Source: Alphaproteobacteria bacterium
Lineage (GTDB): Bacteria > Pseudomonadota > Alphaproteobacteria > Puniceispirillales > UBA1172
Direction of reading: 5' to 3'
Assembly (NCBI GenBank): GCA_023259875.1
Contig: JALRFL010000045.1
Coordinates: forward strand, 1-23,825
DNA length: 23,825 nucleotides
In this document: in pieces, positions 13,188 through 20,626 of the stretch
Position numbering within the stretch: the stretch's first letter is position 1
How the letters are laid out: the number at the start of each line of letters is the position of its first letter
The notes under the pieces: model-generated
What the model was told of the DNA's origin: nothing
Seen by the model: only the letters and a program-made list of their open reading frames with translations
Database searches by the model: none
Translations under genes and position numbers: made by a program

Positions 13188-14183
13188 TTAGGTTTTGTCG
13201 CCTGATGATGGCATGATCTGGGGTTTCAGAAGATGGGCAATGCGCGTGGTTTCGTCCAGCCGGTTTTCGTTATGCATGAAGAAATGATAAAGAGAAATGC
13301 GGCTAAGGGGTTTGGTATAGCCGGCTTCTTCCATGACTTTGTGAAAAAGAGCTACCCGGCCTGATTCGGGGCGCAGTTCTGCAATATGGACGGATTTTCC
13401 CATGGCCGCCGCTTCAGAGGTCATGTTGACGCTATCGGCGGTGACAATAATAGCATCACCGGCGTTCAATATCCATGGATAGGGATTTGGGGTGGTGCTA
13501 TCCCACCACCAATGGCGTGTTTCTGCCAATGGGGCTTTCATGACCTCAACGGCGTTGGCCAATGCTCTGCGTGAGGGGATGAGGATGAGAGCCGATTGTG
13601 TCATCGCCGCGACATTGGCTAGCAATTCCCCAAACCGATAATAATCTTGCTCATGCACTTGATATCGGATGTTAGAGCCGCCGATCATGACCACAATTTT
13701 GCGCCCTTGAATGGCTTTAACCGCATCAGGCATTTCAAATTTCTGGCTCATCAAGCTTGCCATGCGGTTAAGCGATCCCAGCGTAACTAGGATATTTTCG
13801 CCGCGTATCTTGTCATGCGAGGGCACGATAAGCCAATCAAACCATGTGGCAGGTAAGCGGGGGTTCTGGATATGGATAGTTTTGATTTTGCCGCGACCAA
13901 ATCGCCGCATCATTAACGACAATCCGGCGTGGCGGCGGCCAGTGGTAATTACCACATCAGGCAGACCATGTTCGGCCACAGCTTGCCGCAGGACGCGAGG
14001 GAGAGGCAACAGGCCAGATTTTGCAAGCCTTGGAAATAGCCGCGCTAAACGCGGCAAGGTTAGGCGGATCAGATGCGGATGATCGGTCAAGGCCTCAGCA
14101 AGCCCAAGCGACTGCACCTCCATGCCCATGGTGCCATCGCTAATGACCCAGATGTTTGGGGAAGTGTGATTGGTCGTCATCAT
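13188..14183 (-). CDS. ELM1-family protein (mitochondrial fission ELM1-like, PF06258 type)
   Basis: A 331-residue protein that I recognise as the bacterial ELM1 family by its opening IWVISDGTMGMEVQSLGLAEAL, by PDVVITTGRRHAGLSLMM and IHIQNPRLP in the middle, and by IVVMIGGSNIRY and ITADSVNMTSEAAAMGKSVHIAEL in the C-terminal half. The layout of two Rossmann-like halves, with a glycine-rich loop and a SVNMTSEA motif in the second, resembles GT-B glycosyltransferases. No signal peptide or membrane helix is evident. Plant ELM1 acts in mitochondrial fission by recruiting a dynamin; the role in bacteria is not established. It is convergent with msrP and divergent from an Lrp regulator. The start at 14181-14183 is chosen because AGAGG lies seven bases upstream; the in-frame ATG at 14198 precedes that site. 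Confidence 0.85.
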   Translation of the reverse strand: MMTTNHTSPNIWVISDGTMGMEVQSLGLAEALTDHPHLIRLTLPRLARLFPRLAKSGLLPLPRVLRQAVAEHGLPDVVITTGRRHAGLSLMMRRFGRGKIKTIHIQNPRLPATWFDWLIVPSHDKIRGENILVTLGSLNRMASLMSQKFEMPDAVKAIQGRKIVVMIGGSNIRYQVHEQDYYRFGELLANVAAMTQSALILIPSRRALANAVEVMKAPLAETRHWWWDSTTPNPYPWILNAGDAIIVTADSVNMTSEAAAMGKSVHIAELRPESGRVALFHKVMEEAGYTKPLSRISLYHFFMHNENRLDETTRIAHLLKPQIMPSSGDKT

Positions 14184-14190
14184 GCTTTGG

Positions 14191-14195
14191 CCTCT
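14191..14195 (-). promoter_or_regulatory. Ribosome-binding site of the ELM1-family gene
   Basis: The minus strand reads AGAGG seven bases before the ATG at 14181-14183, which decides the start against an in-frame ATG five codons upstream. Confidence 0.6.
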
Positions 14196-14301
14196 CATCG
14201 TATTATGAATGGAAATATGATGGGTTGTTTGGGTAATATTATTGCTCTTTTTGCCAGATTAGAATAGTGTTTGTAACACATAAGGCTAATATCGCCTCAA
14301 T

Positions 14302-14305
14302 AGGA
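14302..14305 (+). promoter_or_regulatory. Ribosome-binding site of the Lrp/AsnC gene
   Basis: AGGA seven bases before the ATG at 14313 favours that start; the ATG at 14307 is only one base away from the site. Confidence 0.55.
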
Positions 14306-14312
14306 AATGTCC

Positions 14313-14786
14313 ATGGCCAATAAAGCAAAACTTGATGATGTTGATCGCCGCATTTTGCGCGATTTGCAAGAAGATGGCCGAATGACCAATGTTGACTTGG
14401 CTAAGCGTATTGGGATTTCTGCTCCGCCTTGCCTGCGCCGGGTGCGTGCGCTGGAAGACAATAATGTCATTCGTGGGTATCATGCCGATATCAATCCCGA
14501 AGCCTTGGGCTATTCTGTGACGGTGTTTGCGTTTGTTGGGCTGTCCAGCCAAGCCGAACATGACTTGAAAGAGTTTGAAAAGACCGTAAGCCAATGGCCA
14601 GAGGTGAGAGAATGTCATATGCTAGTTGGTGAGACAGATTTTCTGATGAAGATTATGGCCCATGATTGGGATGCGTTTCAGGTGTTTTTGACATCCAAAT
14701 TGACGCCAGCGCCAAATGTTAGCCATGTTAAAACCGCGCTTGTCATTCGTTCGGGCAAACAGGGTATCGGCGTTCCCATTGATTAA
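14313..14786 (+). CDS. Lrp/AsnC-family transcriptional regulator
   Basis: A 157-residue feast/famine regulator. The N-terminal helix-turn-helix begins LDDVDRRILRDLQEDGRMTN, with the recognition helix in LAKRIGISAPPCLRRVRALE and the hinge VIRGYHADINPEALG; the C-terminal RAM ligand-binding and oligomerisation domain (about 65-150) includes VRECHMLVGETDFLMKIMAHD, whose Gly-x-x-Asp motif usually binds an amino acid effector. Such proteins form octamers and often regulate their own gene. It is divergent from the ELM1-family gene and convergent with greA. Lrp next to greA and carAB recurs in Alphaproteobacteria. The effector and targets cannot be read from the sequence. Confidence 0.93.
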   Translation: MANKAKLDDVDRRILRDLQEDGRMTNVDLAKRIGISAPPCLRRVRALEDNNVIRGYHADINPEALGYSVTVFAFVGLSSQAEHDLKEFEKTVSQWPEVRECHMLVGETDFLMKIMAHDWDAFQVFLTSKLTPAPNVSHVKTALVIRSGKQGIGVPID

Positions 14787-14837
14787 TCAGACTTGATCAG
14801 CCCTTTCTCTCTCCATGTTTATGTGGGTCATGTGGCG

Positions 14838-14849
14838 CCGTCATGACGG
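14838..14849. repeat. Perfect 12-bp palindrome between the Lrp gene and greA
   Basis: CCGTCATGACGG is fully symmetric and lies 13 bases beyond the end of greA in the convergent junction. With no loop and no T-run it is more like a protein-binding site than a terminator, though G-U pairs would extend it slightly in RNA. Confidence 0.45.
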
Positions 14850-14861
14850 TGTGAATGCAGC

Positions 14862-15341
14862 TTAGAGCCCAATTACCTTAATGCTAAGCACTTCATAGCT
14901 TTTGAGCCCACGCGGCGTTGTTACCTCAACGCTATCGCCAACGCGCTTACCAATAAGAGCCTTGGCAATCGGTGAGGAAGTGGAAATCAGGCCTTTGGAT
15001 AAATCCGCCTCATAGGGGCCGACAATGGCGTATTCTGATTCTTCGTCCGTATCTTCGTCAGCCACCATAACGCTAGTTCCAAAAGTGATGGTTTCACCAG
15101 TAATTTGGGAAGCGTTAATCACCTCAGCCCGACTAACAACATCTTCGAGTTCTGCCACGCGCCCCTCAATAAAGGACTGGCGTTCTCTGGCGGCGTGATA
15201 CTCTGCGTTTTCCGAAAGATCGCCATGTTCCCGCGCATCAGCAATCGCCTTGATCACCGCGGGGCGCTCTTCGGTTTTCAACTTCATCAATTCCGCCTTA
15301 ATGGCCTCAAGGCCAAGAGCGGTAAATGGGATTTTTTCCAT
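14862..15341 (-). CDS. greA: Transcription elongation factor GreA
   Basis: A 159-residue cleavage factor that enters the secondary channel of RNA polymerase and stimulates cleavage of backtracked RNA. The N-terminal coiled coil (about 1-75) carries the tip motif HGDLSENAEYHAARERQ, with the acidic residues Asp41 and Glu44 that hold the catalytic magnesium. The C-terminal FKBP-like domain (about 80-159) shows IVGPYEADLSKGLISTSSP and SPIAKALIGKRVGDSVEV. The length is typical. It lies 93 bases downstream of carB on the same strand, with a hairpin between them, so it may have its own promoter or be read partly from the car transcript. Confidence 0.97.
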   Translation of the reverse strand: MEKIPFTALGLEAIKAELMKLKTEERPAVIKAIADAREHGDLSENAEYHAARERQSFIEGRVAELEDVVSRAEVINASQITGETITFGTSVMVADEDTDEESEYAIVGPYEADLSKGLISTSSPIAKALIGKRVGDSVEVTTPRGLKSYEVLSIKVIGL

Positions 15342-15409
15342 GGATAAGCCCTAATCTTTTTAATATCCTAGCCTTTGCTGGCGCAAAAAAGCCAGAGAAA
15401 AATCATTCA

Positions 15410-15434
15410 CCAAGAAATCAGGTATAATTCTTGG
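15410..15434 (-). terminator. Stem-loop immediately downstream of carB
   Basis: CCAAGAA and TTCTTGG form a perfect 7-bp stem with an 11-base loop, beginning at the base after the carB stop. On the transcribed strand a TTTTTC run follows about eight bases later. This resembles a weak or attenuating intrinsic terminator between carB and greA. Confidence 0.45.
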
Positions 15435-18400
15435 TTAAGCCTTCAGATAAGATTGAATAGACCGAACGGCAAGGGTGTCTTTGCGAATTGTTCTGATCGC
15501 TGTGACCGCGGCGTTCGCCTCTGGCACCGTGGTATAATAAGGAATGCTGTTGGTTAAAGCGGTTTGGCGCAGAGAAAAGCTATCTCTTACTGCCGCTTCT
15601 CCATGGGCGGTGTTAATCACCAAATCAATTTTCCCATCAAGCATATAATCCACTGCGTGCGGACGCCCCTGCATGACTTTATTAACCGGTTCAGCAGGAA
15701 TGCCAGCCTCGGTTAAGGCTTTGGCTGTTCCAGAAGTGGCGACAATCTTAAAGCCCAATTCATGCAACCCTTTGCAGGCAGGAAGCAAGAGGGCTTTATC
15801 TTCGTCTTTCACCGAAATAAAGACGGTGCCGCTATCGGGAAGAAACACGCTAGCGCCAAGCTGACTTTTAGTGAAAGCATGACCAAAATCTGGACCAATG
15901 CCCATGACCTCACCGGTGGATTTCATTTCTGGCCCAAGGAAAACATCCACACCGGGGAAGCGCGCAAAAGGAAAGACCGCTTCTTTGACCGCGACATGGT
16001 TCATGGTGATCTTTTTTAACCCGAATGAGGCCAAGGTTTCACCAGCCATAACCCGTGCCGCCAATTTAGCCATGGGCACGCCTGTGGCTTTGGCAACAAA
16101 CGGAACGGTTCGGCTTGCCCTAGGATTAACCTCAAGCAGATAGACCTGATCATCTTTGATGGCAAATTGCACATTCATTAACCCCACCACACCAAGCGCC
16201 ATGGCAAGTGCGATGGTCTGGCGTTCAATTTCGGCAATTTGTTGATCGGTCAATGTTTGGGGCGGCAGGGAACAGGCGCTGTCACCTGAATGAATGCCAG
16301 CCTCTTCAATATGTTCCATGATTCCGCCAATATAGACATCTTTGCCATCACATAACGCATCAACATCAATTTCCGTGGCCTGATTAAGAAAGCCATCAAT
16401 CAGCACAGGGTTGTTACCCGAAACCACCACCGCGCGTGTCATATAATGTTCCAGTTGATCAACAGAATGCACCACCTCCATCGCGCGCCCACCCAAAACA
16501 TATGAGGGGCGAATCACCACAGGAAAACCAATGCGATCCACCACTTCACGAGCATCAGCAATTGAAGTGGCAATCCCATTAGCAGGCTGTTTCATTTTAA
16601 GTTTTTCAACAAGATGCTGAAAGCGTTCTCTGTCTTCGGCGAGATCAATCGCATCAGGGCTAGTTCCAAGAATGGGGATGCCCTCAGACGCCAAGGCGGC
16701 GGCAATCTTAAGCGGCGTTTGGCCGCCTAGCTGAACGACAACGCCTTTAAGGTCGCCAGATTGCTGTTCGGTGCGAATAATGGCAATGACATCTTCGGCG
16801 GTCAATGGCTCAAAATAGAGCCTGTCGGAGGTATCATAATCGGTCGATACGGTTTCGGGATTACAGTTGATCATAATGGTTTCATAACCCTGATCGCGCA
16901 ACGCGTATGCGGCGTGAACACAGCAATAATCAAACTCAATACCTTGTCCAATGCGATTAGGCCCACCGCCAAGAATAATCACTTTTTCTCGGTCAGATGG
17001 TCGCGCTTCGCATTGACGCCCCGAAGTCGCTTCATAAGTGGAGTAAAGATAGGCGGTGTCAGAGCCAAACTCTGCCGCGCAGGTGTCAATCCGCTTAAAC
17101 ACAGGGCGAATGCCCATAGCCTCACGAGTTTTGCGGATATCCGCTTCGTCTCTATCGGTAAGGCTTGCCAATCGGCTATCGCTAAAGCCCATGGCTTTGA
17201 TCGTTAAGATGGCTTGTGGATCCTCTGGCAAACCATGTTTGGCGATATCCTGTTCCGCCTTAATGATGGCCTCAATTTCCCTAAGAAACCACATATCCCA
17301 ATGCGTTGCTTCGGCGATAGCGGCGATGCTAACCCCGTGCCGAAACGCGGTGGCAATCCGGATTAATCTTTCGGGAACCCTTTCCCCAAGCCAACCTCTG
17401 ATCACATCATCAGAAAGATTACCGCTTTCCGTGGTCGGCATCTTGTCATGACCAAGGCCGTCAAGGCCAGTTTCAAGTGAACGCAAAGCCTTTTGGAAAG
17501 ATTCCCGGAAACTGCGGCCAATCGCCATCGTCTCACCCACCGATTTCATTGAGGTGCTGAGATGATGGTCTGCGCCTGGAAATTTCTCAAAAGTAAAGCG
17601 CGGTATCTTGGTCACGATATAGTCAATCGTTGGCTCAAAACTGGCTGGAGTCACGCCGGTGATATCATTATCCAGCTCATCCAAAGTATATCCTACCGCT
17701 AGTTTTGCCGCGATCCGCGCGATAGGAAAGCCAGTGGCCTTGGAGGCCAGCGCCGAAGATCGGCTTACCCGTGGGTTCATTTCAATGACCAACTGCCGGC
17801 CTGTCTTTGGGCAGACCGCAAATTGCACATTTGAGCCGCCTGTATCCACGCCAATTTCCCGAAGAACCGCCAGTGAGGCATCACGCATCTTTTGGTATTC
17901 TTTATCTGTGAGCGTCAGGGCAGGGGCTACCGTCATACTATCCCCGGTATGGACGCCCATAGGATCAATGTTTTCAATAGAGCAAATGATAATTGCGTTG
18001 TCGGCTTTGTCGCGGACAACTTCCATCTCAAACTCTTTCCAGCCAAGAACAGATTCTTCGATCAGAACTTCACCAACAGGGGATTTGAACAGGCCGCGTT
18101 TAACAATTTCTTCAAACTCAATACGGTTATAGGCAATGCCGCCGCCTTCACCGCCAAGGGTAAATGACGGGCGAATAATGGCAGGAAGCCCAACCTCATC
18201 TAACATATTAAGCGCCGAATCAAGGGACTTCGCCAAATGCGAACGAGGGCTTTCAAGGCCAATCTTATCCATCGCTTTGCGGAAAAGTTCGCGGTCTTCT
18301 GCCTTTTCAATAGCGGCGATACTCGCGCCGATCAGCTCAACGCCGTGTTTTTCAAGAAATCCTTGATGCGCCAAATTGAGCGCGGTGTTGAGCGCGGTCT

Positions 18401-18677
18401 GCCCCCCCATTGTCGGCAAAAGGGCATCAGGTTTCTCAAGCGCAATAATTTTGCCTACCATCTCAGGGGTGATGGGTTCAATATAAGTCGCATCCGCCAT
18501 TTCCGGATCAGTCATAATGGTCGCTGGATTGGAATTGACCAAGATGACGCGATAGCCTTCTTCTTTTAAGGCTTTACAGGCCTGCGCTCCGGAATAATCA
18601 AACTCACACGCCTGTCCGATGATGATGGGGCCCGCCCCAATGATCATGATGGATTGAATATCGCTACGCTTTGGCAT
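15435..18677 (-). CDS. carB: Carbamoyl-phosphate synthase large subunit
   Basis: A 1080-residue synthetase subunit that uses bicarbonate, two ATP and ammonia channelled from CarA to make carbamoyl phosphate for arginine and pyrimidine synthesis. It has the expected tandem layout: first ATP-grasp half opening with IIGAGPIIIGQACEFDYSG and containing FTLGGEGGGIAYN, an oligomerisation segment (about 405-555), a second ATP-grasp half opening with ILGGGPNRIGQGIEFDY and containing YVLGGRAMEVVHS, and a C-terminal MGS-type allosteric domain (about 940-1080) with IVATSGTAKAL and INTAHGEAAVRDS. The length is standard and no key segment is missing. Its start overlaps the end of carA by 14 bases, so subunits are translated in step. 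Confidence 0.98.
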   Translation of the reverse strand: MPKRSDIQSIMIIGAGPIIIGQACEFDYSGAQACKALKEEGYRVILVNSNPATIMTDPEMADATYIEPITPEMVGKIIALEKPDALLPTMGGQTALNTALNLAHQGFLEKHGVELIGASIAAIEKAEDRELFRKAMDKIGLESPRSHLAKSLDSALNMLDEVGLPAIIRPSFTLGGEGGGIAYNRIEFEEIVKRGLFKSPVGEVLIEESVLGWKEFEMEVVRDKADNAIIICSIENIDPMGVHTGDSMTVAPALTLTDKEYQKMRDASLAVLREIGVDTGGSNVQFAVCPKTGRQLVIEMNPRVSRSSALASKATGFPIARIAAKLAVGYTLDELDNDITGVTPASFEPTIDYIVTKIPRFTFEKFPGADHHLSTSMKSVGETMAIGRSFRESFQKALRSLETGLDGLGHDKMPTTESGNLSDDVIRGWLGERVPERLIRIATAFRHGVSIAAIAEATHWDMWFLREIEAIIKAEQDIAKHGLPEDPQAILTIKAMGFSDSRLASLTDRDEADIRKTREAMGIRPVFKRIDTCAAEFGSDTAYLYSTYEATSGRQCEARPSDREKVIILGGGPNRIGQGIEFDYCCVHAAYALRDQGYETIMINCNPETVSTDYDTSDRLYFEPLTAEDVIAIIRTEQQSGDLKGVVVQLGGQTPLKIAAALASEGIPILGTSPDAIDLAEDRERFQHLVEKLKMKQPANGIATSIADAREVVDRIGFPVVIRPSYVLGGRAMEVVHSVDQLEHYMTRAVVVSGNNPVLIDGFLNQATEIDVDALCDGKDVYIGGIMEHIEEAGIHSGDSACSLPPQTLTDQQIAEIERQTIALAMALGVVGLMNVQFAIKDDQVYLLEVNPRASRTVPFVAKATGVPMAKLAARVMAGETLASFGLKKITMNHVAVKEAVFPFARFPGVDVFLGPEMKSTGEVMGIGPDFGHAFTKSQLGASVFLPDSGTVFISVKDEDKALLLPACKGLHELGFKIVATSGTAKALTEAGIPAEPVNKVMQGRPHAVDYMLDGKIDLVINTAHGEAAVRDSFSLRQTALTNSIPYYTTVPEANAAVTAIRTIRKDTLAVRSIQSYLKA

Positions 18678-19869
18678 GATCAGACCTACTCAATTTCGTC
18701 TTGCTGATGAGATCGGCAAACCGTGTGAACAAATGATGAGCATCATGAGGGCCGGGTGACGCCTCTGGGTGATACTGGACACAGAAAACGGGCAATTCGG
18801 TATGGCGGAGACCCTCAACGCTTCCATCAAAAAGCGAAATATGGGTGACGGCTAGATGTTCCGGCAGGCTGTCTGGATCAACCGCAAAGCCGTGGTTCTG
18901 GCTGGTAATCTCAATCATGCCAGTAGCCAGTTCTTTCACGGGGTGGTTGGCGCCGCGGTGGCCGCGTTCCATTTTATAGGTTTTTGCCCCAAACGCCTCG
19001 GCAATCAGCTGATGGCCAATGCAGATACCGAAAATGGGAATGCCTTTTTCGGCAATGTCGCGAATAACCGGTGCAGCATAAGCCGCAGTTGCCGCTGGAT
19101 CACCAGGCCCGTTTGATAAAAACACCCCATCGGGGTTCATCGCCAGAATGGTTTCTGCGTTAGTATCCGCAGGGACAACAGTCACCTTGCCTGCGGCATC
19201 ACCAAGACAGCGAAGAATGTTTAGCTTGCATCCAAAATCAAAAGAAACAATGTGCTGGCCTTGATCAGAAGTGGTTCTGTAAGTATCGCTGACCATATCC
19301 CATCCTGCTTCTGTCCACTGGTGGGTGCTGACAGAGGAAACCCCAGAGGCAAGCTCCATGCCTTTAAGGCCAGGCCAAGCCGCAAGCATGGCTTGAAGCG
19401 CAGGGATATCAAAATCGCCGTTATAGTTTACAGCAAGCACGCCCTTTGGTGCGCCTTTATCGCGTATCCGTTGGGTCAAGGCACGCGTATCAATGCCAGC
19501 GATGCCCGGCATAGCGATGGATTTAAGCCAATCATCCAGCGATTGTTGTGATCGGTAATTTGATGGCGGTGTGGGCAGATGGGTGACAATCGCCCCAAGA
19601 GCCGCAGGAGTTTGGGTTTCAATATCAATAGTATTGGTGCCCGTGTTACCGATATGCGGAAAGGTAAAGGTGATGATCTGTCCAGCATAGGACGGATCGG
19701 TCATAATTTCTTGATATCCAGTCATTGAGGTATTGAAACACACCTCACCCACGCGGATTGTTTCCGCCCCAAAGCCGTAGCCTTTAAGGATAGTGTTGTC
19801 TTCAAGAATCAATAATGCAGTGGGGTGTTCGAATGATGGCTGGTATATGTCCGTTATTTTCGTTTTCAT
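18664..19869 (-). CDS. carA: Carbamoyl-phosphate synthase small subunit
   Basis: A 401-residue glutamine amidotransferase subunit supplying ammonia to CarB. The N-terminal CarA-specific domain includes GEVCFNTSMTGYQEIMTDPSY and FTFPHIGNTG. The class I glutaminase domain (about 205-385) has the nucleophile Cys283 in GICIGHQL and the rest of the triad, His367 and Glu369, in QYHPEASPGPHD. The frame is open six more codons to a TTG at 19887, but the ATG at 19867-19869 is the best start; a GAGG sits only three bases before it, which is tight. It heads a carA-carB unit, divergent from yqeY. A small hairpin lies just upstream and could influence translation. Confidence 0.97.
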   Translation of the reverse strand: MKTKITDIYQPSFEHPTALLILEDNTILKGYGFGAETIRVGEVCFNTSMTGYQEIMTDPSYAGQIITFTFPHIGNTGTNTIDIETQTPAALGAIVTHLPTPPSNYRSQQSLDDWLKSIAMPGIAGIDTRALTQRIRDKGAPKGVLAVNYNGDFDIPALQAMLAAWPGLKGMELASGVSSVSTHQWTEAGWDMVSDTYRTTSDQGQHIVSFDFGCKLNILRCLGDAAGKVTVVPADTNAETILAMNPDGVFLSNGPGDPAATAAYAAPVIRDIAEKGIPIFGICIGHQLIAEAFGAKTYKMERGHRGANHPVKELATGMIEITSQNHGFAVDPDSLPEHLAVTHISLFDGSVEGLRHTELPVFCVQYHPEASPGPHDAHHLFTRFADLISKTKLSRSDHAKA

Positions 19870-19880
19870 TCGCCTCACAA

Positions 19881-19898
19881 GTCCCAATCAAGGGGGAC
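19881..19898 (-). promoter_or_regulatory. Possible leader hairpin before carA
   Basis: GTCCC (19881-19885) and GGGAC (19894-19898) can pair with an 8-base loop, ending about 11 bases upstream of the carA ATG in the expected 5' leader. A TTGACG (minus strand, 19935-19940) with a poor -10 (TAAGAA, 19912-19917, 17-base spacer) may be the promoter. Both calls are weak. Confidence 0.25.
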
Positions 19899-20057
19899 CC
19901 TTCGGATGGTTTTCTTATCGGTAAGCAAGGCATCCGTCAACCCATTAGCGATAAAATATTATCAGAATTTGATCTTTGCTGTCCGCGCTGAGAATGATCA
20001 CTTGATACGAGCGCGTGATATGGGCTAAAAAGAAGCCTCATTCGAAAGGCAGATCAC

Positions 20058-20061
20058 GAGG
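20058..20061 (+). promoter_or_regulatory. Ribosome-binding site of yqeY
   Basis: GAGG is directly abutting the ATG at 20062 but six bases before the ATG at 20068, so it selects the second start, giving the family-typical beginning MLRETI. Confidence 0.6.
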
Positions 20062-20067
20062 ATGGTT

Positions 20068-20529
20068 ATGTTACGCGAAACCATACAATCGGCGTTGAAG
20101 TCAGCGTTGAAATCAGGTGAAGCAAAAAAACTTGGCACTTTGAGGCTGATATCTGCCGCCCTAAAAGATAAAGATATCGCCGCCCGCACCAAAGGTGGTG
20201 GTGAGGTAATCAGCGAGGATGAGATTTTAGCCTTGTTGCAGACGATGATAAAGCAAAGGCAAGAATCGATCAGGCTTTATCGTGAGGCCAACCGCAATGA
20301 GCTGGCAGACGAAGAAGAACAGGAAATCGCCATTATCCGTGGGTTCTTGCCCGAACAAATGGAACATGACGCGGTGATCAAGGCTATTAATGATACCATT
20401 GCCGAAGTTGGGGCCTTGTCTGTTAAGGACATGGGGAAAGTGATGGGTGTGTTGAAACAGCGTTTCACCGGCCAAATGGATTTTGCTGTGGCGAGCAAGA
20501 CCGTTAAGGATGTGCTGCTTAACCAGTAA
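20068..20529 (+). CDS. yqeY: GatB/YqeY domain-containing protein
   Basis: A 153-residue YqeY-family protein. The N-terminal half is helical (LRETIQSALKSALKSGEAKK, then LRLISAALKDKDIAAR), and the C-terminal half has the GatB/YqeY fold with IIRGFLPEQM, DMGKVMGVLKQRFTGQMD and VKDVLLNQ. The domain resembles the tRNA-binding tail of the GatB amidotransferase subunit, but stand-alone YqeY has no settled function; a link to tRNA metabolism is often supposed. Placement just before dnaG and rpoD is the usual alphaproteobacterial arrangement, where it takes the place that rpsU has in enterobacteria. Confidence 0.93.
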   Translation: MLRETIQSALKSALKSGEAKKLGTLRLISAALKDKDIAARTKGGGEVISEDEILALLQTMIKQRQESIRLYREANRNELADEEEQEIAIIRGFLPEQMEHDAVIKAINDTIAEVGALSVKDMGKVMGVLKQRFTGQMDFAVASKTVKDVLLNQ

Positions 20530-20626
20530 ATCTTAAACTGGTCAAACGGGTCATATCACCATAGCATTGGTTCAAGACAGATTCACGCAAGCGATCTGAC
20601 GCATCTCAGAGGCAGAGGTAAAGGCC

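Noticed and set aside
14267..14279. GTGTT-TGT-AACAC inverted repeat upstream of the Lrp/AsnC gene
   Set aside because: A 5-bp stem with a 3-base loop is too short to claim as an operator or terminator without conservation data.
16761..17207. Plus-strand open frames opposite carB (also at 17056-17451 and 17659-18132)
   Set aside because: Shadows of the long carB gene; no family signature, and carB is intact throughout.
20522..20542. ACCAGT/ACTGGT hairpin at the yqeY stop as a terminator
   Set aside because: The 6-bp stem has no T-run after it, and yqeY-dnaG are expected to be read together.
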